The position numbers and the translations under genes were made by a program. Below, piece by piece: positions 30,028-40,199 of a stretch of DNA of 42,500 nt. The notes under the pieces were generated by a model. The model searched no databases. It was not told the DNA's origin and saw only the letters and a list, made by a program, of their open reading frames with translations. The DNA is from Paulinella micropora (taxonomy: Eukaryota > Cercozoa > Imbricatea > Euglyphida > Paulinellidae), in NCBI GenBank assembly GCA_019918135.1, contig WBZZ01004071.1, positions 190,001 to 232,500 of the forward strand. The letters run 5' to 3'. The stretch's first letter is position 1, and every line of letters begins with the position of its first letter.

Positions 30028-30491
30028 ATGGAGAGGAAGGGAGAAATAGAAAGAACACGATAGTGCAGGATAGCGGGTCCTCTAGGGACATAGCTTGCAA
30101 TCCGGAAATGCTTCACGTCGTCAAGTCTGTGGCTCCAGTAAACCTAGTCCAGTGCCAGATAGACAAACAGGGCATCGCCAGAGTAACTCGCATCAATGGA
30201 CACGGTAAGCCAGTAACGGTCTCGAGACCTATGTTACTCGACACCAGGCTACCTGTCAAGATTGCATCAACCGGCCGGATGGACCATGTCCACCACAGGG
30301 CAATTCTCCATCAAAACGGACAGCTAGTCATATTAAAAGACCCCATACACGTAGACGAGAGTAGTGTGTTAGTCAGGGGGAGACTTATGTCCACTCTGTT
30401 ATACAGGTGGGATGACGAGTTTGACAGTCCCCTGGACGTCAACACACGTTATGAACCTGTGACGAGAGAGAAGAGAGAGAAAAGGGGGTAG
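30012..30491 (+). pseudogene. copia-like aspartic protease
   Basis: The frame contains TIVQDSGSSRDIACNPEML. The D-S-G-S/T-S turn followed by a short His/Asp-containing stretch is the copia protease active site, here with the catalytic D-S-G intact. Strand-like segments follow (VNLVQCQIDKQGIARV, PVTVSRPMLLDTRLPVKI, GQLVILKDPIHVDESSVLV). The frame closes at 30489-30491 after a basic tail. Confidence 0.65.
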
Positions 30492-30556
30492 GAGGGTAGG
30501 GATGCCCCAGAGAGGAGAGAGGAGAGGCTAGACAGAACGAAGGCAAAACGGGGGCA

Positions 30557-31735
30557 GTGATGATATATTTCTCCTATCCCCGCAAGCCTGGTAAGATTAG
30601 GAAGGTAGATATAGAGTTGTTTCACTATTGCTGTAGACACTATAATATGAAGAAGATGAAAGCTTTAGCAAATGCATTAGGCATTAAGTTAGTGGGAGAT
30701 GAGAGCAAGGTAGCTTTTTGCGTGTCTTGCATGATAGGCAAGGCAAAGGTGTTAGCTAGGTTTAAACTCAATAGGATAGAAAGGGCAAATAAGCCTGGGA
30801 TAGTTTTGCACATGGACACAGAAGGACCATGGGCTACCCGTTCTCTACACGGGAAGTACTACAAGTTTTGTGTAACAGACTACTACTCACTTTTTATTAA
30901 GACTATTATTTAATATTTGGCCCATAAGAATGAGTGGGTAGATTGTTTTAAGCAAGCGATAGCGTTCTATGAGAGACAAAGTTTGACAGGTAATAGAGTG
31001 AGAGAGGTGAGATGCGATCAGGAGTTCGATGTAGCAATAGAAGTGATAGAGTGGTGAAATCCTATCCAGTTTATGTGGAAGACATCGGCCACTGGGGATA
31101 AAGACGGCAACCCCATAGCTGAAAAGGCCAACGACATAACCGCCGGGGCCGCAAGGGCAATGAGGCACCCCGCAGAGCTGCCTCTAACCTTTTGGGCCGA
31201 AATGGAGCACGCCGCCACCACGATACACAACATTTTACCAGCCACTAGTGGGCCGCGTAAGGGTTTGTCGCCATACGAGCAGTTGCTCGGCCGGAAGCCC
31301 ATAGTTACACAGCTGAGACCGGTAGGCAGTATGGGAGTCATGTACACAGGTAAGGGTAGGAAGTGTGAATTCCGGGGAAAGAGGGTTATGTTGCTAGGGT
31401 ATGATCTATTCAGGGAGCTTTACCGTGTTTGGGACGGTAGGAAGGTCATAGCCGGAGTCAGAAACGCCCGTTTCAATCCCTACGTGGTTGGAAAGGCGGC
31501 ACACTCCCCTAGATTAGTTGAGTGGGATGGTGAGGTTTCTGAGGGGGAGAGTGAGAAAAGGGATGTCGATATTGACCAGACGCACACCCCCACTCACGAA
31601 CAAGCACAACCCATGAGAGTGAGGATAGGGATGTTGATGATGATGAGACTCACACACCCACTCACACATAAGCACAGACCCATGAGGTGGAGGGCGATGA
31701 TGTTGAGGGGGAGCATGGAGGGGATGATGGGATGA
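30557..31735 (+). pseudogene. copia-like integrase with two in-frame stops
   Basis: The pre-integrase zinc region is ELFHYCCRHYNMKKMKALANA and FCVSCMIGKAK. The catalytic core follows: GIVLHMDTEGPWATRSLHGKYY (first Asp), then TAA at 30911, VREVRCDQEFDVAIEVIEW (second Asp), TGA at 31055, and GNPIAEKANDITAGAARAM (Glu). The copia C-terminal signature is PLTFWAEMEHAATTIHNILP, RKGLSPYEQLLGRKP and YRVWDGRKVIAGVRNARF. The same frame runs through both stops, so only point changes break it. His-Thr-Pro-rich tandem copies (CACACCCCCACTCAC) follow at 31580-31680. Confidence 0.85.
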
Positions 31736-31834
31736 TAGCGTAGATAGCAAATACACTGCACCACACGATAGTCAGACAAATAGTGTACACATGACATCGA
31801 CACCACACAGGCAGAAACACCCCATCCCTGTTGA

Positions 31835-32165
31835 TGACGAAAAGAAGGAAGCACGAAAACGCTTGTCTGCCCTCCGACAAAAGAAATTGGGCGTCTTGTT
31901 CTTCAATTTTGCGAAACTGACCGTTCGGGTGCCTAACATGCGCTAATTTGTGCCAAGATCTGTAAAGTCTGTCAGGCGCGAACATTTTTACCCAAGCCTC
32001 AATGCCAAAACCCATGAAATCGCCTGACCACGAGTGACCACAAGAGAAAAAAAAATGCATTGAACGTGGTACAGGCAACTTACTGGAGACAGCTTTCTTG
32101 ATTTTCAGGTCTTGTTCTGCGAACGTGTTGCAATCAGGAACAAAAGGAGTGCTTTGAATCGATTT
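31835..32165 (-). pseudogene. minus-strand spliced gene fragment, function unknown
   Basis: Two minus-strand exons are supported by phase. Exon A, ending at 32084, reads FVPDCNTFAEQDLKIKKAVS. Intron 32024-32083 is 60 bp with GTAAGT donor and TGGTCAG acceptor. Exon B (32023 down to about 31835) reads DFMGFGIEAWVKMFAPDRLY, RSWHKLAHVRHPNGQFRKIE and EQDAQFLLSEGRQAFSCF. Upstream residues (VLKRGYLSALRTHFVEVANRFK, 32210-32145) are in a different frame, so a frameshift probably lies near 32140. Exon B runs into the copia-like element near 31840. No family recognised. Confidence 0.5.
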
Positions 32166-32682
32166 GCCACTTCAACGAAGTGGGTTCTCAGCGCAGACAG
32201 GTAACCTCGCTTGAGAACCTAATGTTGTCAACAAAAAATAGAAGTGGCAAAAATGGTTTTACAAGGGTTGTCGGAAAACAGAAATATGGCATATTCCGAC
32301 AATGGACCCTTTTTGAACAAATCCGTCCGGAAAAAAGGTAAAAAATCACTTTCAAAATTAATGATGTCTCAAAAAGAAAAAGCAATATTTTTCGAAAGTG
32401 AGCCGGTTTGAGCCGACACTCGGTGCCACCAAGGCACGAAAACCGGTTTCGGACGTCGGTTTTTGGAAACGAGTGGCCGGACTGGGTCCGTTTTCCATTT
32501 TTGATTGCATTTCACCATATGTGGGTGAGTTTCCGTCCCTATCAAAAGAAAAAAAAACACATGTTTTCAGGCCTAACTTAATTTTTTTTTGTTGCTTCGT
32601 GAACGCTTCCGGTCAAGTTGAGCACTTTTGTTCAGGTGTCTAGATTGTTGCACTCTCAAAATCGCTTTCCGAACACTACATC
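32166..32682. other. AT-rich region between divergent genes
   Basis: Probably introns of the minus-strand gene and the upstream region shared by the two divergent genes. It contains a hairpin AATAT-GGC-ATATT at 32283-32295 and a related AAAAAGCAATATTTTT at about 32377-32392. No clear promoter element. Confidence 0.4.
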
Positions 32683-33079
32683 ATGGGCGGTCCCTCTGTC
32701 GACAAGTCTTACCTAACCTACAAATGGTGGATCACAACTGAGTTGCAGCTTGTTGTCTCTCACCTGGAGTTTGGAGGAGAGCATGGGACTGAGCACACGG
32801 GTCAAGTCGAGAGCAAAATCGATCTCGGTTTGGTGTGGAGGCTTGAGTGCAAGCCAAGAGGGGCTACTGATTACAACTACAGCCCTCGAGTTTGGAACAT
32901 CCAGGTGTTTGTAGCTGACGCAAGCAAAGAGGCAGGTGGAGACTTCAAGACGTTTGCCTTGAAGGATGAACTGTGCCTGACGAAGGCTTACTTTGTGACC
33001 TGGCCTGAAGAGGGTGTGACCTGGGACAAGAAGCTGTACGCCATCTTGTCGAAAGGTGCAAAGCAGGCAGCTCCTACAA
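32683..33079 (+). CDS. exon 1 of the beta-class methyltransferase-like gene
   Basis: Starts at ATG 32683 (MGGPSVDKSYLTYKWWITTE) and reads LQLVVSHLEFGGEHG, GLVWRLECKPRG, YSPRVWNIQVFVADASKEAGG, LTKAYFVTWPEEGVTWDKKL. It is probably a beta-rich domain of unknown function. The likely donor is at 33080 (ACAA|GTCAGC). The next exon is uncertain: an acceptor at about 33285 would allow VNKRWIT and then a phase-0 donor at 33303 to the exon at 33496. The same start could instead belong to a separate upstream gene. Confidence 0.5.
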
Positions 33080-33325
33080 GTCAGCAAGCTCTCCTTAGTT
33101 CTAGTTGTTTGCTGTTTCTTTGTGTCTGTTGTTGTAGTTGTTGCTTGAATTTGAACAAGTTTCAATTATGGGCTGTGAGTTCATGGCGGCCATGCTTGCC
33201 CGAACTCTTTTTTTGGGTTCAGGTCAGTATGATTTTTTTCTATTTTTTCCTGGTTGTAGGGCTGTGAACTCTTACGTCAAAAGCTGTCAACAAGAGATGG
33301 ATCACGGTGCTGAGGCTTTCAAACA

Positions 33326-33486
33326 AAAAATATGCAATATTTTTCTTTTGAGCTTGAATGTCTCATGATTCTTTGTTCCACTTCGTTTTTGTTTTTCTGT
33401 CTCCAAAAAATATGGCATATTTTTCATCAGAGTCTCACGTCTTCAACCACGATGCATTGTCTCGTGTTGAAAATATGCAATATTTT
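33326..33486 (+). repeat. three intronic AAAATAT-NNN-ATATTTT hairpins
   Basis: Perfect inverted repeats with three-base loops lie at 33326-33344 (8-bp stem, loop GCA), 33406-33424 (8-bp stem, loop GGC) and 33470-33486 (7-bp stem, loop GCA), all within one presumed intron. Further copies are at 32283-32295, 35457-35473 and 36659-36671. Imperfect ones are near 33900, 35286, 36842 and 37686. Confidence 0.9.
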
Positions 33487-33495
33487 TCAACTTAG

Positions 33496-33868
33496 GATGG
33501 TTCCAAGCAGGAGGCCAAGGGAACAATCGCTGATTCGCATGCTGCCCCGGCTGTTCCTGCATCTGTTTTCCATCCCAGCAATTCTCTTGTTCGTTCTGCA
33601 TCCCGCGTCGAGAGTTCTGAGGGCAGTGTTGCAGCTACTGACATTGCGGGAACCGAAACCGAAGAGGCACTTCCACCCGCCGACAGTGCCGTTGCTCGTC
33701 GTGTTTCTGCTCAGTTAGCTGCAGGCAGGCCCAAAAGCCCCGCATCTGTAGCCTTTTCAGACACACAGCCTTCGAGCTCTTCATCGAGTAGTTCTTCGAG
33801 CTCTTCATCGAGCAGTTCCTCAACATCCACTCCATTGCAGGCAGCTGAGAAGAATGAGTACATCAAGG
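33496..33868 (+). CDS. Ser-rich exon of the methyltransferase-like gene
   Basis: Bounded by AACTTAG and G|GTCAGC, 373 nt, phase 0 to phase 1. It reads DGSKQEAKGTIADSHAAP, then an acidic Ala/Ser segment. A run of 14-17 Ser residues with alternating codons (TCT, TCA, TCG, AGC, AGT) follows, ending PLQAAEKNEYIK. Mixed codons show the Ser run is not a young trinucleotide expansion, so selection for a serine linker is plausible. Confidence 0.7.
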
Positions 33869-33935
33869 GTCAGCCCTCTTTTCTTTTGTTCTTTTGTTGA
33901 AAAATATGTCATTTTTGGTTGCTTGTTCTGTGCAG

Positions 33936-35269
33936 ACACCAGACTGAAGATGAAGGAAGCCACCAGAGCCCTTGCCAGCATGACTTACCGCAACGTGGAG
34001 GCCATTCCGGACGCCATCGCTACCCAACCTCACAGGGCTGTGACTGATCGTGCACTCGGCCTAGACCATGTCAACCAACTTGTCAATTTTTTTAAAAAGT
34101 CTCAAGATCCCAACAAGAAGATCCAGTGGGTCGGTTGGTTGAAAGATTCGCGCGAAGCTGTCAATCCTGGAGCGCTTGGCTGGACGATTCTGACAATCCT
34201 CTCTTGGATTCTCCTCCTTTCGTTGACGAGAAAACCTTCAAGGATTTTCAGGGTTTGTGGAATTCGGCTGGGCTTGTAGAAAAGGAAAGGCCCAAGATGG
34301 ACTTCACGAGCCTGCCAGTCGAGGGTCAGGGCCAGATAAAGAACTTTCTGCGCAAGGCCATCCAGGAGGGGAAGTTTCCCCTGCAGGCGATCGTTGGGTT
34401 TCATTCCAGCCATGCAATATAGTCACATTACAAACTTGAACCTCAGAACCCAAAATTCCAAGTCATTCACCTTGAAGCTCTTCGTTTCGTTCGTTGGAAC
34501 GATGCAGGTCCTTCATCCGTCAGTTTTCTTGGCGCCTTCGAGAACATTGTTGCTGAAGTCCACCGTAAAAACACTTTCGGTGAAAAATGCATTTCTGCGC
34601 ACGATCAAGGTTACGCTGGAATTGCTCGTCTCAAGGACCAGAGGGATGCTTCCGTCAGCAATTTTCTGACGCATGGAAAAAGGACTTCGCCCTTTCCCAC
34701 AACATCGCCTTGCCGACTTTCGGTTCAATGTGGACTTACGTCTCTTCGAACACCGGTGATCTTTGGAAATGCTGGTTGAAGCTTCTTTCCCCTGGTGGCG
34801 TTCGCGATGACATGCCTAAGAACCAGGCAATCATCGACAGCATCAACGAACTTCACAACATCCGCAAGCACAAGCCCGGTCTAGTGAATTGATTGAGGAT
34901 CGCAAAGAAGGCAAGCCGGGCGAAGTGAAGCAAACCATAAAGAAGTTTTTTCTGGAGCAGAAGAAGTATGTCTGCCTGATCTCGCTGCAAGACATGATCC
35001 TGGAACTTGCTGACAACATGGGGGTTTTCGACATCGAATGCAATTACGTCTCCAAGAACTGGGAGGGCCTTGTTGATTTCGTCCCGCTTGAGGACGAAAC
35101 AGGCAATCGCACGATGAACATCCTCTACATGAAGAAGAAGAAGGAGCACGCTCTCCCTGAGAATCTGGAAGCTTACGTGAAGACCTGGATCCAGGCAGCG
35201 GTCAAACATGCACTTGGCGAAGAAGTTGAACAGCCACAGGCTCTGAGACCTCTTGTTTTCATGCTCGTG
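33936..35269 (+). pseudogene. central region of the methyltransferase-like gene
   Basis: Begins after TGTGCAG with TRLKMKEATRALASMTYRN in phase with the preceding exon. Protein-like sequence continues through several frames: LVNFFKKSQDPNKKIQWVGW; after a shift near 34170, FVDEKTFKDFQGLWNSAGLV; TAG at 34421; RFVRWNDAGPSSVSFLGAF; after a shift near 34670 (a T-run), DAWKKDFALSHNIALPTFGS; after a shift near 34885, LIEDRKEGKPGEVKQTIKKF and YVCLISLQDMILELADNMG. The donor is near 35256-35270. No known domain recognised. Each break could be a single-base indel. Confidence 0.6.
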
Positions 35270-35325
35270 AAGACTTTGTTTTTCAAATATGCTATATATT
35301 TTTTTCCCTCCTGTTTTTTTGACAG

Positions 35326-36150
35326 GCATCTGTCTCTGAAAATCAGCAGATCCATTTCGGCAACGCTACGATTCTGGTGCAGGACATGTTCAACGTGGCC
35401 ACCAATGCCGAGCTCACGGAAGGCAAGTTTGGTCTCCCTGACTTTTCCCTCAATTGAAAATATGTAATATTTTTTTTTCTTTTCTTGTCTGCATTCCTTG
35501 TGTTTGTGTCATGTTTGTTTCAGACCTGCTTTACGCTGACCTTCCTTACAACATTTCCGACCTTGTTGCTGACACTACTGAAATCAACAAGGAGAGGGTT
35601 ATCAAATTGCTGAACCGATTCGGTGTTGTCGGCCATGCTAACAGGCGCGCAGTCGTTTTCCATCACCATTTGTCTCAGTACAACCTCTTGGTCGAAGCTT
35701 TGCATCAGTGTGGCTACAACACAATCGAGCCTGTGTTCTGGTACAAGGAGCGCCATAACTACCAGGGACACGTCCAGAAGTGGATTAAGGCAGTGGAGTG
35801 CAGCATGGTTGCGTTCTACCCATCACAGGCTTCATTTACGCTCAATCTCACCAGGAACCCGCTTGATCATTACAACATTTACACTGTTCCGTTACAACAT
35901 TTACACTGTTCCGGTCCCAACCAGAAAACGCAAAGTTACTGGGCAACCGGACGAACGAGCCAACGTGTTTGAAAAACCCACAGAGTTGCCCAAACAAATC
36001 CTCTCTGATGTTCTTCCCGCGCAGAGCAAGGTGTTGGTTGCTTGCATGGGCTCTGGCTCGGAGGCCATCGGCGCCCTCCAGGACAACATGATCGTCACCG
36101 GCTTGGATAGTGATGCTGCTCAAGTTTCAAAACGCCAAGGATAGTGTGAG
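35326..36150 (+). pseudogene. catalytic methyltransferase domain, two exons
   Basis: Exon 35326-35422 reads IHFGNATILVQDMFNVAT, a strand-helix unit that precedes motif IV in beta-class enzymes. A GC-AG intron (35423-35523, donor GCAAGT) joins GAA-G to AC-CTG, giving EDLLYADLPYNIS. Downstream are RAVVFHHHLSQYNLLVEALH, YNTIEPVFWYKERHNYQGH, VECSMVAFYPSQASFTLNL, then FEKPTELPKQILSDVLP and motif I. An identical 22-bp unit at 35870-35891 and 35892-35913 throws the frame; with one copy the frame is continuous. Another single base near 36123 separates DSDAAQ from FQNAKDSVSKFLD. Confidence 0.68.
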
Positions 36151-36629
36151 CAAGTTTCTGGATCCTGCTGCGAAAAAGGGCAGGACGCAGAAGGAAGCTA
36201 CTGAAGGAGAGCTCACTGAGGGGAAGGAGGAAGCAAAAGAAGACGACAAGGAAGACAGTGACGACGGGGAGGTCGACAAGATGCTTGAAAAGCATAGCTA
36301 CATTGGAGGAAACAAATCTTCTGTCCACGCTTGTCCACGCCACCTGCTGCGTGTGCGAGGCCACGTTTAACGTGCGGGAGGACGTAGCCAGTGCAATTTG
36401 CAAGATATGCAGCTGCACGGTTCACAAATGTCCATGGTTGACCGGCGCCACGCTGCCAAATGGGAAGCATGAGTACGATTAATGCGATTTCTTCTCTGAC
36501 AGAGAAGAAGGAGACTGCTGCAGGATGGCTGGTTCGCGGAGGATTCCTTCTGCTCCAAAGAATGCTACGAAGGTTTGCATGACATAGTGAACAATGGCGC
36601 CCCCGCTCTTCCCGCTGCTACACAGTAAT
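36151..36629 (+). pseudogene. C-terminal acidic linker and zinc finger of the methyltransferase-like gene
   Basis: An acidic/Lys-rich linker (EEAKEDDKEDSDDGEVDKML) leads to KSSVHA. After a 10-bp imperfect tandem duplication (36321-36340) the frame with TCCVCEATFNVREDV and AICKICSCTVHKCPW follows. Further on, DGWFAEDSFCSKECYEGLH ends at TAA 36627-36629 in a third frame. C-x2-C-x14-C-x2-C-x4-H-x-C plus a final C-x3-C suggests a cross-brace zinc finger of PHD/RING style, but spacing is not exact. A TAA at 36480 and one more frame change separate the two halves; a short unseen intron could also explain this. Confidence 0.5.
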
Positions 36630-36915
36630 GCACTTGGATTCAGGCACTTTTTTTTTGAAATATGTCATATTAATATTTTTCGAAAATACTTTATTATTAA
36701 TGTTAAACTACAATTGATCATGATTATTTTGTTTCATTGTTGTAATTGTGCATGAACGTTTGCGCTCCTCCGGACAGGTTCAATACTTTCATTCTCGTTT
36801 CCACCGCTACTTGTAGTGTGTTTGATGAAGTCAGTTCCGGAAAATATGTCATAAAAATCACCTGCTTGAGCCAATTGCAAAATTAATATTACAAGGCTGC
36901 ACTGTTTTTCGATAG

Positions 36916-37534
<619 letters not shown>

Positions 37535-37548
37535 TAGTAGCGCAGCAG

Positions 37549-38045
37549 TGATCAATGAGACGGAGAATACGACGGAGAAAGAGAACAAGAAGGAGAAGGA
37601 AAACAAGAAGGGCAACGAGACACCTACTTGGCCCCCCGGCCTTGAGGAGCCCCGCCAGATGCGAATTGTTTTTGTTTTCGTTTTGAAATATGCTAAGAAT
37701 TCATATAAATATTTAAATACATAGAAAATATAAGGAATTTTTTCATAAATTTGAACGGTACCGCACGGTATCATGCGGTACCGCGGTACCGCACGGTATC
37801 ATGCGGTACCGCGGTACCGTATCTAGATTAATACCTAGCTCTATACCTGTTTCATGATGTTTTTTTCACGTTTATTCAGGTTAAAACAGAAAATTTTAAT
37901 GTATTACAGATACTTTTTTACCGCTAAATTGCAGTACGATGGCAGGTCCAAGATGGAGGATAATCCCCCCGGCCCTTACGCTTCTTTGCACTCGACGGAA
38001 ATTTCAAAACGTTTCTATTCCCTTGTCCCTTTCCGGCCCGGCCAG
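37549..38045 (+). CDS. two exons of an unknown gene
   Basis: Exon 37549-37667 follows GCAGCAG at the edge of the TAG tract. It reads INETENTTEKENKKEKENKK, then GNETPTWPPGLEEPRQMRI. Exon 37935-38045 lies between AAATTGCAG and GGCCAG|GTGTGT and reads YDGRSKMEDNPPGPYASLHS, then TEISKRFYSLVPFRPGQ. Intron 37668-37934 joins phase 0 to phase 0 (donor GTTTTT is weak). Both exons are open with sensible composition. The first exon lies right next to 600 bp of TAG, so transcripts may begin or be spliced across the repeat. Family unknown. Confidence 0.5.
37757..37819. repeat. 28-bp tandem unit made of GGTACC palindromes
   Basis: Two identical 28-base copies (37757-37784 and 37785-37812) plus a partial third. 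GGTACC occurs five times, and GGTACCGCGGTACC is a perfect 14-bp palindrome at 37777-37790 and again at 37805-37818. The motif lies inside the intron between the two unknown exons, in an otherwise AT-rich stretch. Confidence 0.93.
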
Positions 38046-38408
38046 GTGTGTGTCTCTACTCTGTCTGTCTTCTTCTTCGTTTTTATTGAGAGAACAATTT
38101 TTACAATTGGAATCAGGGAACTTCCACATGAAAAGTATAGCTAGTAAGTTATACCTTTATCAAGGTGGAAACCTAGTTATTCAGTTGAGCGTATTAAGGA
38201 AGATATTAAATATTAAATTAGTATTCAGCGGCTCAGTATTAATATTATATTATAGTTATTAAAATTTATATTTTTGCTTAGATATGTTGCGTGGTGATAT
38301 ATATTATTATGCTATGTTATGGATATGTAATTGTAAAGGTGTAGTCATGTGTGGCGGCCCCCCCCTCTCTTTTCTTTTTCTAGAAAAGGAATAAAAGAAG
38401 AACAGGGG
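38046..38408. other. AT-rich intronic or intergenic DNA
   Basis: No exon or RNA gene seen after the GTGTGT donor at 38046. A further exon of the unknown gene could lie beyond the microsatellites. Confidence 0.4.
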
Positions 38409-38539
38409 TCTGTCTGTCTGTCTGTCTCTGTCTGTCTGTCTATCTGTCTGTCTATCTGTCTGTCTGTCTGTTTGCCTGTTTGCCTGTCTGCCTGCCTGCC
38501 TGCGACAGACAGACAGACAGACAGAAAGACCAGACAGAC

Positions 38540-38572
<33 letters not shown>

Positions 38573-40150
38573 GACAGACAGACAGACACAGACAGACAGA
38601 CAGACACAGACAGACAGACAGACAGGCAGATGACAGATGACAGACAGACCGACAGACCGACAGACAGAGAAGGTAGACAGACACTGCTGTTTGTCTGTTT
38701 GTCTGTCTGTTTGTCTGTCTGTTTGTCTGTCTGTTTGTCTGTCTGTTTGTCTTTGTCTGTTTGTCTCTGTCTGTCTGTCTGTTTGTCTGTCTTCCTGTCT
38801 TCCTGTCTTTCTATCTTTCTGTCTTTCTGCCTTTCTGTCTTTCTGTCTGTCTTTCAGTCTTTCAGTCTTTCAGTCAGTCTGCCTGTCTGTCTGTTGTCTG
38901 TCTGTTGTCTATCTGTCTATCTATCTGCCTGTCTGTCTGAAGGCTGTTTGTCTGTCTGTTTGTCTGTCTGAAGGGTTTGTCTGTCTGTTTGTCTGTCTGT
39001 TTGTCTGTCTGTTTGTCTGTCTGTTTGTCTGTCTTTTTGTTTGTCTGTTTGTCTTTCAGTTTGTCTTTCAGTTTGTCTTTCAGTTTGTCTTTCAGTTCAT
39101 CTGTCTGTTTGTCTGTCTGTTTGTCTGTCTGTTTGTCTGCCTATTGTCTGTCTATTTGTCCTGTCTGTCCTGTCTGTCCTGTCTGTTTGTCTGTTTGTCT
39201 TTCTGTCAGTCTTTCTGTCAGTCTTTCTGTCAGTCTTTCTGTCAGTCTTTCTGTCAGTCTTTCTGTCAGTCTTTCTGTCAGTCTTTCTGTCAGTCTTTCT
39301 GTCAGTCTTTCTGTCTGTATGTCTGTATGTCTGTATGTCTGTATGTATGCATGTATGTATGTATGTATGTATGTATTGTATATATGTATGTATGTCTGTA
39401 TGTCTGTCTGTATTTCTGTATGTCTGTATGTCTTTTATGTCTGTTATCTCTGTTATGGCTATTATGTCTGTTATGTCTGTTATGTCTGTTATGTCTGTTA
39501 TGTTCTGTTATGTCTGTTATGTCTGTTATGTCTGTTGTCTGTTATGTATGCTATGTATGCTATGTATGCTATGTACGTTATGTATGTTGTGTATGTATGT
39601 TATGTATGTTATTATATTACGTATGTTACGTATGTTAAGTATGTTAAGTATGTTACGTATGTTACTTATGTTACGTTCCGTATGTTATGTATGTTATGTA
39701 TGTTATGTATATGTATGTTATGTATGTTATGTATGTTATGTATGTTTTGTATGTTTTGTATGTTTTGTATGTTGTGTATGTTGTGTATGTTATGCATGTT
39801 ATGCATGTTGTGTATGTTGTGTATGTTGTGTATGTTGTGTATGTTGTGTATGTTGTGTGTGTTGTGGTATGTTATGTATGTTATGTATGTTATGTATTTT
39901 ATGTATGTTATGTATGTATGCATGCATGTATGTATGATCACTTACAACATACAAGACATACAAGACATAAAGACATACAAGACACACAAGACATACAATA
40001 CATACAAGACATACACACATACATACATACATACATACATACATACATACATACGTACATACATACATACAGACATACAGCATACATACATACATACATA
40101 CATACATACATACATACATACATACATACACACATACATACATACATAGG
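38409..40150. repeat. compound tetranucleotide microsatellite with two orientation switches
   Basis: (TCTG)n at 38409-38503 switches to its complement (CAGA)n at 38504-38684. It reverts to (TGTC)n and variants (TTTCTGTCAG, TGTCTT) up to about 39320, grades into (TATG/TGTTATG)n until about 39935, then switches to (ACAT)n at 39945-40148. All long ORFs over it are repeat artefacts (Cys/Leu/Ser/Val or Tyr/Met/Val runs). Confidence 0.95.
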
Positions 40151-40199
40151 TTGGTGCATGTTGTGTCTGTTGCTGCGCGCACGTGCTGCGTCGTCGGCG

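Larger units (their letters stand above)
25672..31835 (+). mobile_element. second copia-like element, 5' portion only (gag to integrase), RT missing
   Basis: Plus-strand modules in copia order: gag (25.67-26.57 and 28.28-28.96 kb), an extra Cys-rich segment, protease (30.06 kb) and integrase (30.56-31.7 kb). RT and RNase H, which should follow integrase, are absent: minus-strand exon sequence begins at about 31.84 kb. No LTR pair was found. It is therefore a truncated, stop-containing relic or the 5' part of a rearranged element. It is unrelated at sequence level to the copia element at 16.8-25.2 kb as far as I can see. Confidence 0.75.
32683..36629 (+). pseudogene. beta-class DNA methyltransferase-like protein with C-terminal zinc finger, spliced, with frame disruptions
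   Basis: A multi-exon plus-strand gene. It contains, in this order, methyltransferase motif IV (LLYADLPYNIS, 35527-35559; D-L-P-Y in place of D-P-P-Y) and motif I (VLVACMGSGSEAIGAL, about 36030-36080), followed by GLDSDAAQ. Motif IV before motif I is the beta-class arrangement of N6-adenine/N4-cytosine DNA methyltransferases. Long upstream domains of unknown type and a downstream Cys-rich finger are attached. Phase-compatible exons are 33496-33868, 33936-about 35269, 35326-35422 and 35524-36629. Frameshifts occur near 34170, 34670 and 34885, at a 22-bp tandem duplication, near 36123 and at a 10-bp duplication; stops lie at 34421 and 36480. It may be a pseudogene or a live gene in a noisy assembly. 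Substrate and target are unknown. Confidence 0.6.

Noticed and set aside
31580..32680. Right LTR for the second copia-like element
   Set aside because: No sequence here matches the 25.2-25.7 kb region by eye.
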